Shown here: positions 1 to 10,927 of the stretch, piece by piece
How the letters are laid out: each line of letters opens with the position of its first letter
How positions within the stretch are numbered: the first letter of the stretch is position 1
Assembly (NCBI GenBank): GCA_035943635.1
Contig: DASZBX010000007.1
Location: 1-64,000, forward strand
Source of the DNA: DASZBX01 sp035943635
GTDB lineage: Bacteria > Actinomycetota > Actinomycetes > Streptomycetales > Catenulisporaceae
Direction: 5' to 3'
Length of the DNA stretch: 64,000 nt
Program-made: the position numbers and the translations under genes
The notes under the pieces: model-generated
Told to the model about the DNA's origin: nothing
The model's database searches: none
The model's input: only the letters and a program-made list of their open reading frames with translations

Positions 1-70
1 GGAAGCTAAGCCGACCAGCGCCGATGGTACTGCGAGGGAGACCTCGTGGGAGAGTAGGACACCGCCGCAC
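1..70 (+). rRNA. rrf: 5S ribosomal RNA, 3' portion (cut by window edge)
   Basis: The first ~70 bases carry the conserved 3' half of bacterial 5S rRNA, including GGAAGCTAAGCC, CAGCGCCGATGGTACTG and GTGGGAGAGTAGGAC. The 5' half and the rest of the rrn operon lie outside the window. The exact 3' end is estimated from the closing stem. A strong terminator follows within 20 bases, as expected at the end of an rrn operon. Confidence 0.93.
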
Positions 71-86
71 AATTCTTCGCAAGACA

Positions 87-130
87 AGCGAGGGGCCCGG
101 TACCAGGAAACTGGCACCGGGCCCCTCGCT
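87..130 (+). terminator. rrn operon terminator
   Basis: A perfect 15-bp stem (AGCGAGGGGCCCGGT at 87-101, complement at 116-130) encloses an inner CCAG/CTGG stem capped by a GAAA tetraloop. It begins 17 bases after the 5S rRNA. There is no clear U-run, which is usual for actinobacterial terminators. Confidence 0.88.
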
Positions 131-187
131 TCGTGCTGCCCGGAAACAGAGCCGGCCGGAACGGCGACGACATCCGGGCAACGAAAA

Positions 188-220
188 AGGACCCTGTGCC
201 GGCACTCGGCACAAGGTCCT
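188..220 (-). terminator. bldD intrinsic terminator
   Basis: A hairpin with AGGACC/GGTCCT outer stem and TGTGCCG/CGGCACA inner stem separated by a C/A mismatch. Read on the minus strand it ends in CCTTTTTCG, a real U-tract, 40-75 bases past the bldD stop. It faces the rrn terminator, so the two converging units are insulated from each other. Confidence 0.85.
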
Positions 221-262
221 CAGGTGCGCACACCCTACGCCGGGGAGCGGCGGGACGTCGGA

Positions 263-817
263 CTACTCTTCGTCCTCGTCCAGCACCTCGTCCTCTTCGA
301 TCTCGTCCTCGTCCGAGAAGTCACCGTCGAAGTCGACCGCGCGGCGGGCGTCCGCATTCAGCACGCCCCACTCGATCAGCAGGTCGACCAGCACCGAGGG
401 CTGCAGGTCGAAGATGACGGCCAGGGTGCGCAGGTCGTCCTGGCGGATCGAGAGCACCCGGCCGTTGTAGTCGCCGCGCTGGCTCTGGATCGCCGCGACG
501 TAGCGCAGCAGCGGGGCCGCCTTGTCCTCGCCGAGCTCCTGCAGCGTCTCGAGGTTCAGTATCAACTTCGGCGGGAGCTCCGCGGCGGCGTTCGGGGTGC
601 CGCCGGGCAGCAGCTCGTGCACCGGCACACCGTAGAAGTGGGCCAGCTCGGCCAGCCGCTGCACCGTGACCGCGCGGTCGCCGCGCTCGTACGACCCGAC
701 CACGACGGCCTTCCAGCGGCCCTGGGACTTCTGCTCGACGCCGTGCAGCGAGAGCCCCTGCTGGGTGCGGATCGCTCGTAACCGGGCGCCCAGCGCCTTT
801 GCGTACTCAGTAGACAT
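263..817 (-). CDS. bldD: BldD, developmental transcriptional regulator (XRE family, c-di-GMP responsive)
   Basis: 184-aa DNA-binding repressor of actinobacterial development. The N-terminal helix-turn-helix segment (LGARLRAIRTQQGLSLHGVE, then WKAVVVGSYERGDRAVTVQR) is close to Streptomyces BldD. The C-terminal domain has the c-di-GMP signature RGD-X8-RQDD (RGDYNGRVLSIRQDD), so ligand-driven dimerisation is likely retained. I chose the ATG at 817 because GGGGAG lies just upstream and MSTEYAKALG matches the family N-terminus; a longer frame to 907 lacks support. The family is usually ~167 aa; the excess is a very acidic tail (SDEDEIEEDEVLDEDEE) after the conserved AVDFDGDF region. Its position next to pyrR is conserved in streptomycetes. 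A BldD box upstream suggests autoregulation. Confidence 0.96.
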   Translation of the reverse strand: MSTEYAKALGARLRAIRTQQGLSLHGVEQKSQGRWKAVVVGSYERGDRAVTVQRLAELAHFYGVPVHELLPGGTPNAAAELPPKLILNLETLQELGEDKAAPLLRYVAAIQSQRGDYNGRVLSIRQDDLRTLAVIFDLQPSVLVDLLIEWGVLNADARRAVDFDGDFSDEDEIEEDEVLDEDEE

Positions 818-976
818 GCAAGCTCTCCCCAATGAAGGCGGTGACGCACGGCAACAGGCTGCCGTTCGACGGGTTCCGGCCGCCGGGATCCCCTCACGGG
901 GTGACAAGCAGCTGCTGCTCCCGGCCGTCCGGTGGTGCCGTGATCTGGTCGCCCGTGGCGGCGACTCTGCGTGAAT

Positions 977-991
977 GTTACGCAGAGTAAC
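977..991. promoter_or_regulatory. BldD box (probable bldD autoregulatory operator)
   Basis: GTTACGCAGAGTAAC matches every fixed position of the published BldD box (nTnACnC(A/T)GnGTnAn). It lies about 160 bases upstream of the bldD start and 307 upstream of pyrR. It overlaps a second inverted repeat, ACTCTGCGT (964-972) and ACGCAGAGT (980-988). Autoregulation is known for Streptomyces bldD; occupancy here is inferred. Confidence 0.8.
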
Positions 992-1181
992 CTCCGCCCG
1001 TCAAGGCGGACGGGTGCCTGGTGACCGGACATCTTACTTCCCTCACTATATGTCATACTCTCGTGCGCTTTCATCTCGGCCGCGACGGCCGAAAGGGGTG
1101 TTTGACCGCGTCCGGAGCCGTGCGGCGGGATGGGTCGATCGGGATAATTTGGACCGCGCATCTGTATCTCTTGGCAAAACG

Positions 1182-1207
1182 TTGACCGGAGCGATCACTG
1201 GTAGGCT
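1182..1207 (+). promoter_or_regulatory. Candidate pyr operon promoter
   Basis: TAGGCT (1202-1207) is a good housekeeping-sigma -10 hexamer, and TTGACC (1182-1187) resembles a -35, but only 14 bases separate them instead of 17-18. The -10 may work with a weaker -35. A start near 1214 would give a ~85-base leader containing the PyrR hairpin. Confidence 0.35.
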
Positions 1208-1260
1208 GTCTTCCGGCCCGAAATGCAATTGCGGGTGCAAGTTTCCGGCGTCCTTTAAGT

Positions 1261-1278
1261 CCTGTCCGGTGAGACAGG
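1261..1278 (+). promoter_or_regulatory. PyrR-binding RNA hairpin in the pyr leader
   Basis: CCTGTC-CGGTGA-GACAGG forms a perfect 6-bp stem with hexaloop CGGTGA. The core TCCGGTGAG fits the PyrR anti-antiterminator consensus UCCNGNGAG, whose binding loop is CNGNGA. The 3' arm runs directly into the purine-rich Shine-Dalgarno stretch (1277-1286) of pyrR, start codon 1298. No terminator/antiterminator pair is evident, so translational repression as described for Mycobacterium pyr genes is the likely mechanism. Confidence 0.8.
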
Positions 1279-1297
1279 GAAGGGGGTCTGCTTCGGC

Positions 1298-1897
1298 ATG
1301 ACCAGTGACATCGACAAACCTCCGGCCGGCCGTACGGCCGGGCTGGACCCCGCCCGGGCCCGCGTGGTGCTCGACGCGGCGGCGATCGACCGGGCGCTGA
1401 CCCGGATAGCGCATGAGATCCTCGAACGCACGCACGGCGCCGACGGCGCGGTGATCCTCGGCATCCCGACCCGCGGCGCGGTCCTCGGCGAACGGGTCGC
1501 CCAGAAGATCAGCTCCTTCGAGGGCATACAGGTCCCGGTCGGCACCCTCGACGTGACGATGTACCGGGACGACCTGCGCCTGAAACCGGTGCGCGCACTG
1601 GGCCGGACGAGTGTCCCGCCCGGCGGGATCGACGGCCGGCTGGTCGTCCTGGTCGACGACGTGCTCTTCTCCGGCCGCACCATCCGGGCCGCGCTGGACG
1701 CGCTCAGCGACCTCGGCCGGCCGGCCACCGTGCAGCTGGCCGTGCTGGTCGACCGCGGCCACCGGCAGCTGCCGATCCGGGCCGACTACGTCGGCAAGAA
1801 CCTGCCCACCGCGCAGAGCGAGGTGGTCGAGGTGCACCTGGAGCAGAACGACGGCCGCGAAGCGGTGCTGCTGGGGATGCCGGGAACCAAGGGATGA
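1298..1897 (+). CDS. pyrR: PyrR bifunctional pyr regulator / uracil phosphoribosyltransferase
   Basis: 199-aa type I phosphoribosyltransferase that binds pyr mRNA in response to UMP and has weak uracil phosphoribosyltransferase activity. The PRPP-binding motif LVVLVDDVLFSGRTIRAALD is intact near residue 115, the GIPTRGAVLGER segment precedes it, and TMYRDDL is typical of PyrR. The first ~20 residues (Pro/Ala/Gly rich) are a short actinobacterial-type extension. The ATG at 1298 lies 11 bases after GGGGG, a slightly long spacing, with the PyrR hairpin immediately upstream. It is the first gene of the pyr operon, ten bases before pyrB. Confidence 0.97.
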   Translation: MTSDIDKPPAGRTAGLDPARARVVLDAAAIDRALTRIAHEILERTHGADGAVILGIPTRGAVLGERVAQKISSFEGIQVPVGTLDVTMYRDDLRLKPVRALGRTSVPPGGIDGRLVVLVDDVLFSGRTIRAALDALSDLGRPATVQLAVLVDRGHRQLPIRADYVGKNLPTAQSEVVEVHLEQNDGREAVLLGMPGTKG

Positions 1898-1907
1898 GGA
1901 CCGGACG

Positions 1908-2879
1908 ATGAACCGACACCTGCTGTCCACCGCGGACCTGTCCCCGGACGACGCCACCCTGATCCTGGACACCGCGGAGGAACTCGCCGCCCTGGCCGAC
2001 CGGCCGATCAAGAAGCTGCCGACCCTGCGCGGGCGGACCATCGTGAACCTCTTCTACGAGGACTCGACCCGGACCCGGATCTCGTTCGAGACGGCGGCCA
2101 AACGGCTGAGCGCGGACGTGGTCAACTTCTCCGCCAAGGGGTCCAGCGTGTCCAAGGGCGAGTCGCTCAAGGACACCGCGCTCACCCTGGAGGCGATGGG
2201 GATCGACGCCGTGGTCGTGCGGCACTGGGCCTCCGGCGGCCCGCACCGGCTGGCGAACGCGGACTGGATCAACGCCTCGGTGGTCAACGCCGGCGACGGC
2301 ACCCACGAGCACCCGACCCAGGCCCTGCTGGACGCCTTCACCCTGCGCCGGCGGCTCGGTGGCCTGCGCGACCGGCACGTCGCGATCGTCGGGGACGTGC
2401 TGCACAGCCGGGTCGCCCGCTCGAACGTGCACCTGCTGACCACCCTCGGCGCGCGGGTGACCCTGGTCGGGCCGCCCACCCTGCTGCCGTTCGGGGTCGA
2501 GGGCTGGCCGGGGGAGTACTCCTACGATCTCGACACCGTGCTGCCCAAGTGCGACGCGGTGATGATGCTGCGGGTCCAGCGCGAACGGATGAACCAGGCG
2601 TTCTTCCCGAGCGAGCGCGAGTACAGCCGCCGCTACGGCCTGTCCGCGACCCGGGCCGCCCTGATGCCCGAACACGCGGTCGTGATGCACCCCGGGCCGA
2701 TGAACCGCGGGCTGGAGATCTCGGCCGAGGTGGCCGACAGCGCGCGTTCGACCATCGTCGAGCAGGTGGCCAACGGGGTCGCGGTCCGGATGGCGGTGCT
2801 CTACCTGCTGCTGGGCGGGAACGAGTCGGCCATCGGCGGCCACGGCGACTCCGGCACCCGAGACGCGGCGAACGCATGA
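1908..2879 (+). CDS. pyrB: Aspartate carbamoyltransferase catalytic subunit
   Basis: 323-aa enzyme joining carbamoyl phosphate and L-aspartate, the committed step of pyrimidine synthesis. The carbamoyl-phosphate loop STRTR (residues 53-57), the lysine loop SVSKGESLKD, HEHPTQALLDAF and the C-terminal HPGPMNRG are all present and length is normal. The ATG at 1908 follows TGAGGA supplied by the end of pyrR. The stop overlaps the pyrC start (ATGA), indicating translational coupling. No PyrI regulatory subunit is encoded nearby, consistent with an unregulated PyrB type controlled at expression level. Confidence 0.98.
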   Translation: MNRHLLSTADLSPDDATLILDTAEELAALADRPIKKLPTLRGRTIVNLFYEDSTRTRISFETAAKRLSADVVNFSAKGSSVSKGESLKDTALTLEAMGIDAVVVRHWASGGPHRLANADWINASVVNAGDGTHEHPTQALLDAFTLRRRLGGLRDRHVAIVGDVLHSRVARSNVHLLTTLGARVTLVGPPTLLPFGVEGWPGEYSYDLDTVLPKCDAVMMLRVQRERMNQAFFPSEREYSRRYGLSATRAALMPEHAVVMHPGPMNRGLEISAEVADSARSTIVEQVANGVAVRMAVLYLLLGGNESAIGGHGDSGTRDAANA

Positions 2880-4321
2880 CGACGAACGCTGAGATGCGTA
2901 CCACGACGACGAGCAACGCAGGGAAGACTGACGCAGTGACGAACAACGCAGCGACCATCAACACGGCGACCACTAACACGGCGACCATCAACACGGCGAC
3001 CACTAACACGGCGACCATTAACTACGTGATCAAGGGCGTGCGCCCGCTGGGCGGCGAGCCGACCGACCTCTACCTGCGCGACGGCCAGCTGGCCGCGGAG
3101 CCGGCCCCCGGCTCGACCGTGGTCGACGCCGCGGGCCTGATCGCGCTGCCCGGGCTGGTCGACCTGCACACCCACCTGCGCGAGCCGGGACGCGAGGACG
3201 CCGAGACCATCCTGACCGGCAGCCGGGCGGCCGCGGCCGGCGGGTTCACCGCCGTGCACGCGATGGCCAACACCGAACCGGTGGCCGACACGGCCGGCGT
3301 GGTCGAGCAGGTCTGGCGGCTGGGCCGGGCGGCCGGCTACTGCGAGGTGCGGCCGGTCGGCGCGGTCACCGTGGGCCTGAACGGCGAGCGGCTGGCCGAG
3401 CTCGGCGCGATGGCCGACTCGGCCGCCCGGGTGCGGGTCTTCTCCGACGACGGGCGCTGCGTGACCAGTTCCGCCCTGATGCGCCGGGCGCTGGAGTACG
3501 TCAAGGCGTTCAACGGCGTCGTGGCCCAGCACGCGCAGGACGCCGAGCTGACCGAGGGCGCCCAGATGAACGAGGGCGAACTCGCCGGAGTGCTCGGGCT
3601 GCAGGGCTGGCCCGCGGTCGCCGAGGAGGCGATCATCGCCCGCGACGTGCTGCTGGCCGCGCACACCGGCTCCCGGCTGCACGTGTGCCACCTGTCCACG
3701 GCCGGCTCGGTCGAGATCGTGCGCTGGGCCAAGGCCAAGGGCTTCCCGGTCACCGCCGAGGTCACCCCGCACCACCTGCTGCTGACCGAGGACCTGATCC
3801 GCGGCTACGACCCGGTGTACAAGGTCAACCCGCCGCTGCGTTCGTCCGCGGACGTGGCCGCGGTGCGCGAGGGGCTGGCCGACGGCACCATCGACGTGGT
3901 CGCCACCGACCACGCCCCGCACCCGGTGGAGGCCAAGGACTGCGAGTGGGCCGTGGCCGCGATGGGGATGCTCGGGCTGGAGACGGCGCTGTCCGTGGTC
4001 CAGGCGAGCATGGTGGACACCGGGCTGCTCGACTGGGCCGCGGTGGCCGACCGGATGTCGGCCGCGCCGGCCCGGATCGGCGGGCTTTCCCGACAGGGCG
4101 AGCCGCTGCGGCCGGGCTCCGCGGCCAACCTGGTGCTGCTCGATCCGACCGCCGCACGGGTGGTCGAGCCCTCCCGCCTGCAGTCTCTCTCCCGCAACAC
4201 CCCGTATGCCGGGATGAAGCTGCCCGGCGCGGTGGTGGCCACCTTCTACCGCGGGCGGGCGACTGTGCTCGGCGGTGCGGTTGCGGAGACAATGGACTCG
4301 CACAGCGGGGCGAACGACTGA
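2876..4321 (+). CDS. pyrC: Dihydroorotase with a tandem-repeat N-terminal extension
   Basis: 481-aa zinc amidohydrolase converting carbamoyl aspartate to dihydroorotate. The metal site DLHTHLREPG, the substrate segment VTPHHLLLTED, KVNPPLR and the late metal ligand motif DVVATDHAPH identify a class I dihydroorotase. The conserved fold begins near residue 50 (NYVIKGVRPLGGEPTDLYLRDG). Before it lies a Thr/Asn/Ala/Ile-rich stretch encoded by a 30-bp tandem repeat, unusual for this family. The ATG at 2876 overlaps the pyrB stop; an internal GTG at 2936-2938 is an alternative but would still include the repeat. The stop overlaps the next gene (TGATG). Confidence 0.96.
   Translation: MTTNAEMRTTTTSNAGKTDAVTNNAATINTATTNTATINTATTNTATINYVIKGVRPLGGEPTDLYLRDGQLAAEPAPGSTVVDAAGLIALPGLVDLHTHLREPGREDAETILTGSRAAAAGGFTAVHAMANTEPVADTAGVVEQVWRLGRAAGYCEVRPVGAVTVGLNGERLAELGAMADSAARVRVFSDDGRCVTSSALMRRALEYVKAFNGVVAQHAQDAELTEGAQMNEGELAGVLGLQGWPAVAEEAIIARDVLLAAHTGSRLHVCHLSTAGSVEIVRWAKAKGFPVTAEVTPHHLLLTEDLIRGYDPVYKVNPPLRSSADVAAVREGLADGTIDVVATDHAPHPVEAKDCEWAVAAMGMLGLETALSVVQASMVDTGLLDWAAVADRMSAAPARIGGLSRQGEPLRPGSAANLVLLDPTAARVVEPSRLQSLSRNTPYAGMKLPGAVVATFYRGRATVLGGAVAETMDSHSGAND
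2951..3022 (+). repeat. 30-bp tandem repeat inside the 5' end of pyrC
   Basis: Two perfect 30-bp copies (2951-2980, 2981-3010) and a 12-base partial third copy with one change. Each copy is two diverged 15-bp halves (GCGACCATCAACACG and GCGACCACTAACACG). It keeps the reading frame and encodes ATINTATTNT units. Base composition is clearly less GC-rich than the flanking coding DNA. Confidence 0.93.
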
Positions 4322-4950
4322 TGGGCGGATTCATGGCAGTGACGACGAACAGCGCGGCGAGCGGATCGCCGGCGACCCGGGCCTGGCAGGTGTTGGCCGA
4401 TGCGGGCCAGCACAGCGCGCCGGTGACCCACTGGGCCGGGCGGGTGTTGCTGACCCTGCTGCTGCTGGCCCTGCTGACCGGGATGTACTGGCTGATGTTC
4501 CGCGGCTGGCGCCGGCGCGCCGCCCGGCAGCAGCACCTGCCGGTGCCCGCGTCGGTGCGGCCCGGGCCGGCCGGGCAGGAGCCGCCGGACCCGGCCGAGG
4601 TGGTCGAGGGCGTCTACGCATCCACCACCACCTCCGGCAACTGGCTGGACCGGATCGCGGCGCACGGCCTCGGTGTGCGCAGCAACGCCTGGGTGCAGGT
4701 GCGGCCGGAGGGTGTGTTCATCGCCCGCGAGGCCGCGCCGGACCTGTTCATCCCGGCCGCCGACCTGCGCGGCGCGGCCCTGGCGCCGGGGATCGCCGGC
4801 AAGGTGACCGGCGGCGACGGCGTCCTGCTGATCACCTGGGAGCTCGGCGACCAGCGGCTGGACACCGGTTTCCACCCCCGGGCGCGGCAGGACCGGGCCC
4901 GGTTGCTCGAAGAGATCAATGCCTTGACCCAGGAGGGGGAGCTCGCGTGA
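4321..4950 (+). CDS. Membrane-anchored PH-like domain protein of the pyr operon
   Basis: 209-aa protein that sits between pyrC and carA in many actinobacteria. One membrane segment (about residues 42-60, VLLTLLLLALLTGMYWLMF) is followed by basic residues and a cytoplasmic beta-rich domain (VYASTTTSGNWLDRI through the C-terminus) resembling the PH-like domain annotated in these operons. Its function is unknown; conserved placement suggests a link to pyrimidine synthesis or membrane tethering, which is inference. ATG at 4321 overlaps the pyrC stop, and its own end overlaps carA's GTG (GTGA). Confidence 0.85.
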   Translation: MGGFMAVTTNSAASGSPATRAWQVLADAGQHSAPVTHWAGRVLLTLLLLALLTGMYWLMFRGWRRRAARQQHLPVPASVRPGPAGQEPPDPAEVVEGVYASTTTSGNWLDRIAAHGLGVRSNAWVQVRPEGVFIAREAAPDLFIPAADLRGAALAPGIAGKVTGGDGVLLITWELGDQRLDTGFHPRARQDRARLLEEINALTQEGELA

Positions 4951-6109
4951 CGTCTGCTCAGGACACGGCCGCGGGGAACGCGGCACTGCTGGTGCTCGAG
5001 GACGGGCGGGTGTTCCGCGGCGAGGCCTACGGCGCCGTCGGCGAGACCTTCGGCGAGGCGGTCTTCTCCACCGGGATGACCGGCTACCAGGAGACGCTGA
5101 CCGACCCGTCCTACCACCGGCAGGTCGTGGTGATGACCGCGCCGCACGTCGGGAACACCGGCGTCAACGACGAGGACCCGGAGTCCGGCCGGATCTGGGT
5201 GGCCGGCTACGTGGTGCGCGACCCCGCGCGGCGCAGCTCCAGCTGGCGCGCCCGGCGCACCCTGGACGAGGAGCTCGCAGCCCAGGGCGTGGTCGGCATC
5301 AGCGGGATCGACACCCGGGCGCTGACTCGGCACCTGCGCGAACGCGGCGCCATGCGGGTCGGGCTGTTCTCCGGCGCCGCGGCCGAGGCCGGGCCGGACG
5401 CGCTGCTGAAGCGGGTGCGCAACAGCCCGCAGATGGCCGGCGCGGACCTGGCTGGCGAGGTCGCCACCAGCGAGCCCTACGTGGTCGAGCCGGCCGGCGG
5501 GTTCGCCGGGAAGGCGCCATTGCACACCGTGGCCGCGATCGACCTCGGGATCAAGGCGATGACCCCGCACCGGATGGCCGAGCGCGGGATGCGGGTACAC
5601 GTGCTGCCCGCCGCCGCCACCCTGGAGCAGATCCTCGCGCTCTCCCCGGACGGGGTGTTCCTGTCCAACGGCCCGGGCGACCCGGCCACCGCGGACCTGG
5701 GTGTGGTCACCGCGCTGCTCGAACGCCGGGTCCCGGTGTTCGGGATCTGCTTCGGCAACCAGATCCTCGGCCGCGCGCTCGGCTTCGGCACCTACAAGCT
5801 CAAGTACGGCCACCGCGGGATCAACCAGCCGGTCCAGGACCGGCTGACCGGCAAGGTGGAGGTCACCGCGCACAACCACGGCTTCGCCGTGGACGCCCCG
5901 GCCGACCGGGTCTCGGACACGCCGTTCGGCCGGGTCGAGGTCAGCCACGTGTGCCTGAACGACGGCGTGGTCGAAGGGCTGCGCTGCCTGGACGTGCCCG
6001 CCTTCTCGGTGCAGTACCACCCGGAGGCCGCGGCCGGGCCGCACGACGCGGCATATCTGTTCGACCGGTTCGCCGAGCTCATGACGACTGCGAAGAAGGG
6101 CCAGGCCTG

Positions 6110-6110
<1 letters not shown>
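4947..6110 (+). CDS. carA: Carbamoyl-phosphate synthase small (glutaminase) subunit
   Basis: 387-aa subunit that hydrolyses glutamine and channels ammonia to CarB. The N-terminal CPSase small-chain domain includes STGMTGYQETLTDPSY, and the class I glutamine amidotransferase domain has the nucleophile Cys268 in GICFGNQ and the catalytic His-Glu in QYHPEA. The GTG at 4947 is preceded by an excellent AGGAGG and overlaps the preceding stop. The stop overlaps the carB start (TGATG). Length and motifs are normal, so it should be active. Confidence 0.98.
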
Positions 6111-9505
<3,395 letters not shown>

Positions 9506-9510
9506 GCAGC

Positions 9511-10629
9511 GTGTACCGCCTGTTCTTCGCCCTGGTATTCCAGCGGATGGACCCGGAGCGCGCCCACCACCTGGGGTTCGGCGCGATCCGGGCCGCCGGC
9601 GCACTGCCCGGCGCGGCCCGGCTGGGCCGCGCCCTGTGCGGCCCGCGCGACCCGTCGCTGCGGGTGCGCGCGCTGGGCCTGGACTTCCCGGGCCCGTTCG
9701 GCCTGGCGGCTGGTTTCGACAAGGACGCGGTCGGGATCGACGGCCTGGCCGCCCTGGGCTTCGGTTTCGTGGAGGTCGGCACGGTCACCGCGCAGGCCCA
9801 GCCGGGCAATCCGGCCCCGCGGATGTTCCGGCTGCCCGAGGACCGGGCGCTGATCAACCGGATGGGGTTCAACAACCACGGCGCGGCCGCGGCCGCGGCC
9901 CGGCTGGCCGCCCGGCGCGGGACCTCGGTCTGGCGCCGGGCCCGGACCGTGCGGGTGGTGGTCGGGGTCAACATCGGCAAGACCAAGGCGGCGGCGGAGG
10001 CCGAGGCGGTCGGCGACTACGCGGTCTCGGCCCGCGCGGTCGCGCCGTACGCGGACTACCTGGTGGTCAACGTCTCCTCGCCGAACACCCCCGGGCTGCG
10101 CGACCTGCAGGCGGTCGGGTTCCTGCGCCCGCTGCTGCTGGAGGTCCGGCGCAGCGCGGACGAGGCGGCCGGCCGGCACGTGCCGCTGCTGGTGAAGATC
10201 GCCCCGGACCTGGCCGACGAGGACATCGACGCGGTCGCCGCGCTCGCCCTGGAGATCGGCCTGGACGGGATCATCGCGACCAACACCACGATCTCCCGGG
10301 ACGGTCTGCGCACCGGCCCGGACCGGGTCGCGCAGTGCGGCGCGGGCGGACTTTCCGGTCCGGTCCTGCGTGATCGGGCCCTGACGGTGCTGCGCCGGTT
10401 GCGGGCCCAGGTCGGCGAGGAGATGACCATCATCGCGGCCGGCGGGATCGTCGGCGCCGAGGACGCGGCCGAGCGGCTGGCCGCGGGCGCCACGCTGCTG
10501 CAGGGCTACACCGGATTCATTTATCAGGGCCCGTTCTGGGCCCGCCGGATCCACCGCGGACTGGCCGCCCGGGCCCGCTCCCGCGGGGATGTCAGGCAGC
10601 TGACAGAGTCTCCGGTTTCGGGCGTATGA
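9511..10629 (+). CDS. pyrD: Dihydroorotate dehydrogenase, quinone-dependent (class 2)
   Basis: 372-aa FMN enzyme oxidising dihydroorotate to orotate with electrons passed to the quinone pool. The class 2 hallmark is the N-terminal amphipathic segment (YRLFFALVFQRMDPERAHHL) used for membrane association. LAAGFDKD, the catalytic serine region VNVSSPNTPGLRDLQ and the FMN phosphate site AAGGI are present. The GTG at 9511 lies five bases after the carB stop; its ribosome site is the G-run at the end of carB. A short inverted repeat TGTCAG-GCAG-CTGACA lies inside the last codons. A ~300-base gap separates it from pyrF. Confidence 0.96.
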   Translation: MYRLFFALVFQRMDPERAHHLGFGAIRAAGALPGAARLGRALCGPRDPSLRVRALGLDFPGPFGLAAGFDKDAVGIDGLAALGFGFVEVGTVTAQAQPGNPAPRMFRLPEDRALINRMGFNNHGAAAAAARLAARRGTSVWRRARTVRVVVGVNIGKTKAAAEAEAVGDYAVSARAVAPYADYLVVNVSSPNTPGLRDLQAVGFLRPLLLEVRRSADEAAGRHVPLLVKIAPDLADEDIDAVAALALEIGLDGIIATNTTISRDGLRTGPDRVAQCGAGGLSGPVLRDRALTVLRRLRAQVGEEMTIIAAGGIVGAEDAAERLAAGATLLQGYTGFIYQGPFWARRIHRGLAARARSRGDVRQLTESPVSGV

Positions 10630-10811
10630 CCAGGTCCCGGCGCTGCGGCGGTGTTCCCGCAGGTGGCGCCGGGGCTGTCAGGGCTCGGATTCGCAGTATG
10701 CATCAGAGTCCTGTTGAAGTCCGCCCACCTGCGGACTTCGCCGCGACCCCGGCCGCAGTGCCCCGGCCGGCCGTGCGGGACGCCTCGAAACCGGAATTGA
10801 ATCACAGTACT

Positions 10812-10817
10812 GATAAT
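10812..10817 (+). promoter_or_regulatory. Candidate -10 element upstream of pyrF
   Basis: GATAAT preceded by T forms a TGATAAT patch in an otherwise GC-rich 298-base gap between pyrD and pyrF. No good -35 is visible at 17-18 bases. If used, pyrF and mihF would have a promoter of their own. The rest of the gap 10630-10927 shows no gene. Confidence 0.3.
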
Positions 10818-10927
10818 GCCGGAACCCGGCCCGCGACTGGTCGGCGCGACCCGGCCGATCTGCCCGTTCCGGCCGGGAAAACCTCGACCGACCAGAGAAT
10901 CAGCACACTCACTCAATGGAGCCCTGG

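Noticed and set aside
2549..2875. Long upstream extension of pyrC over pyrB
   Set aside because: Overlaps pyrB in another frame; the ATG at 2876 overlaps the pyrB stop as in coupled genes.
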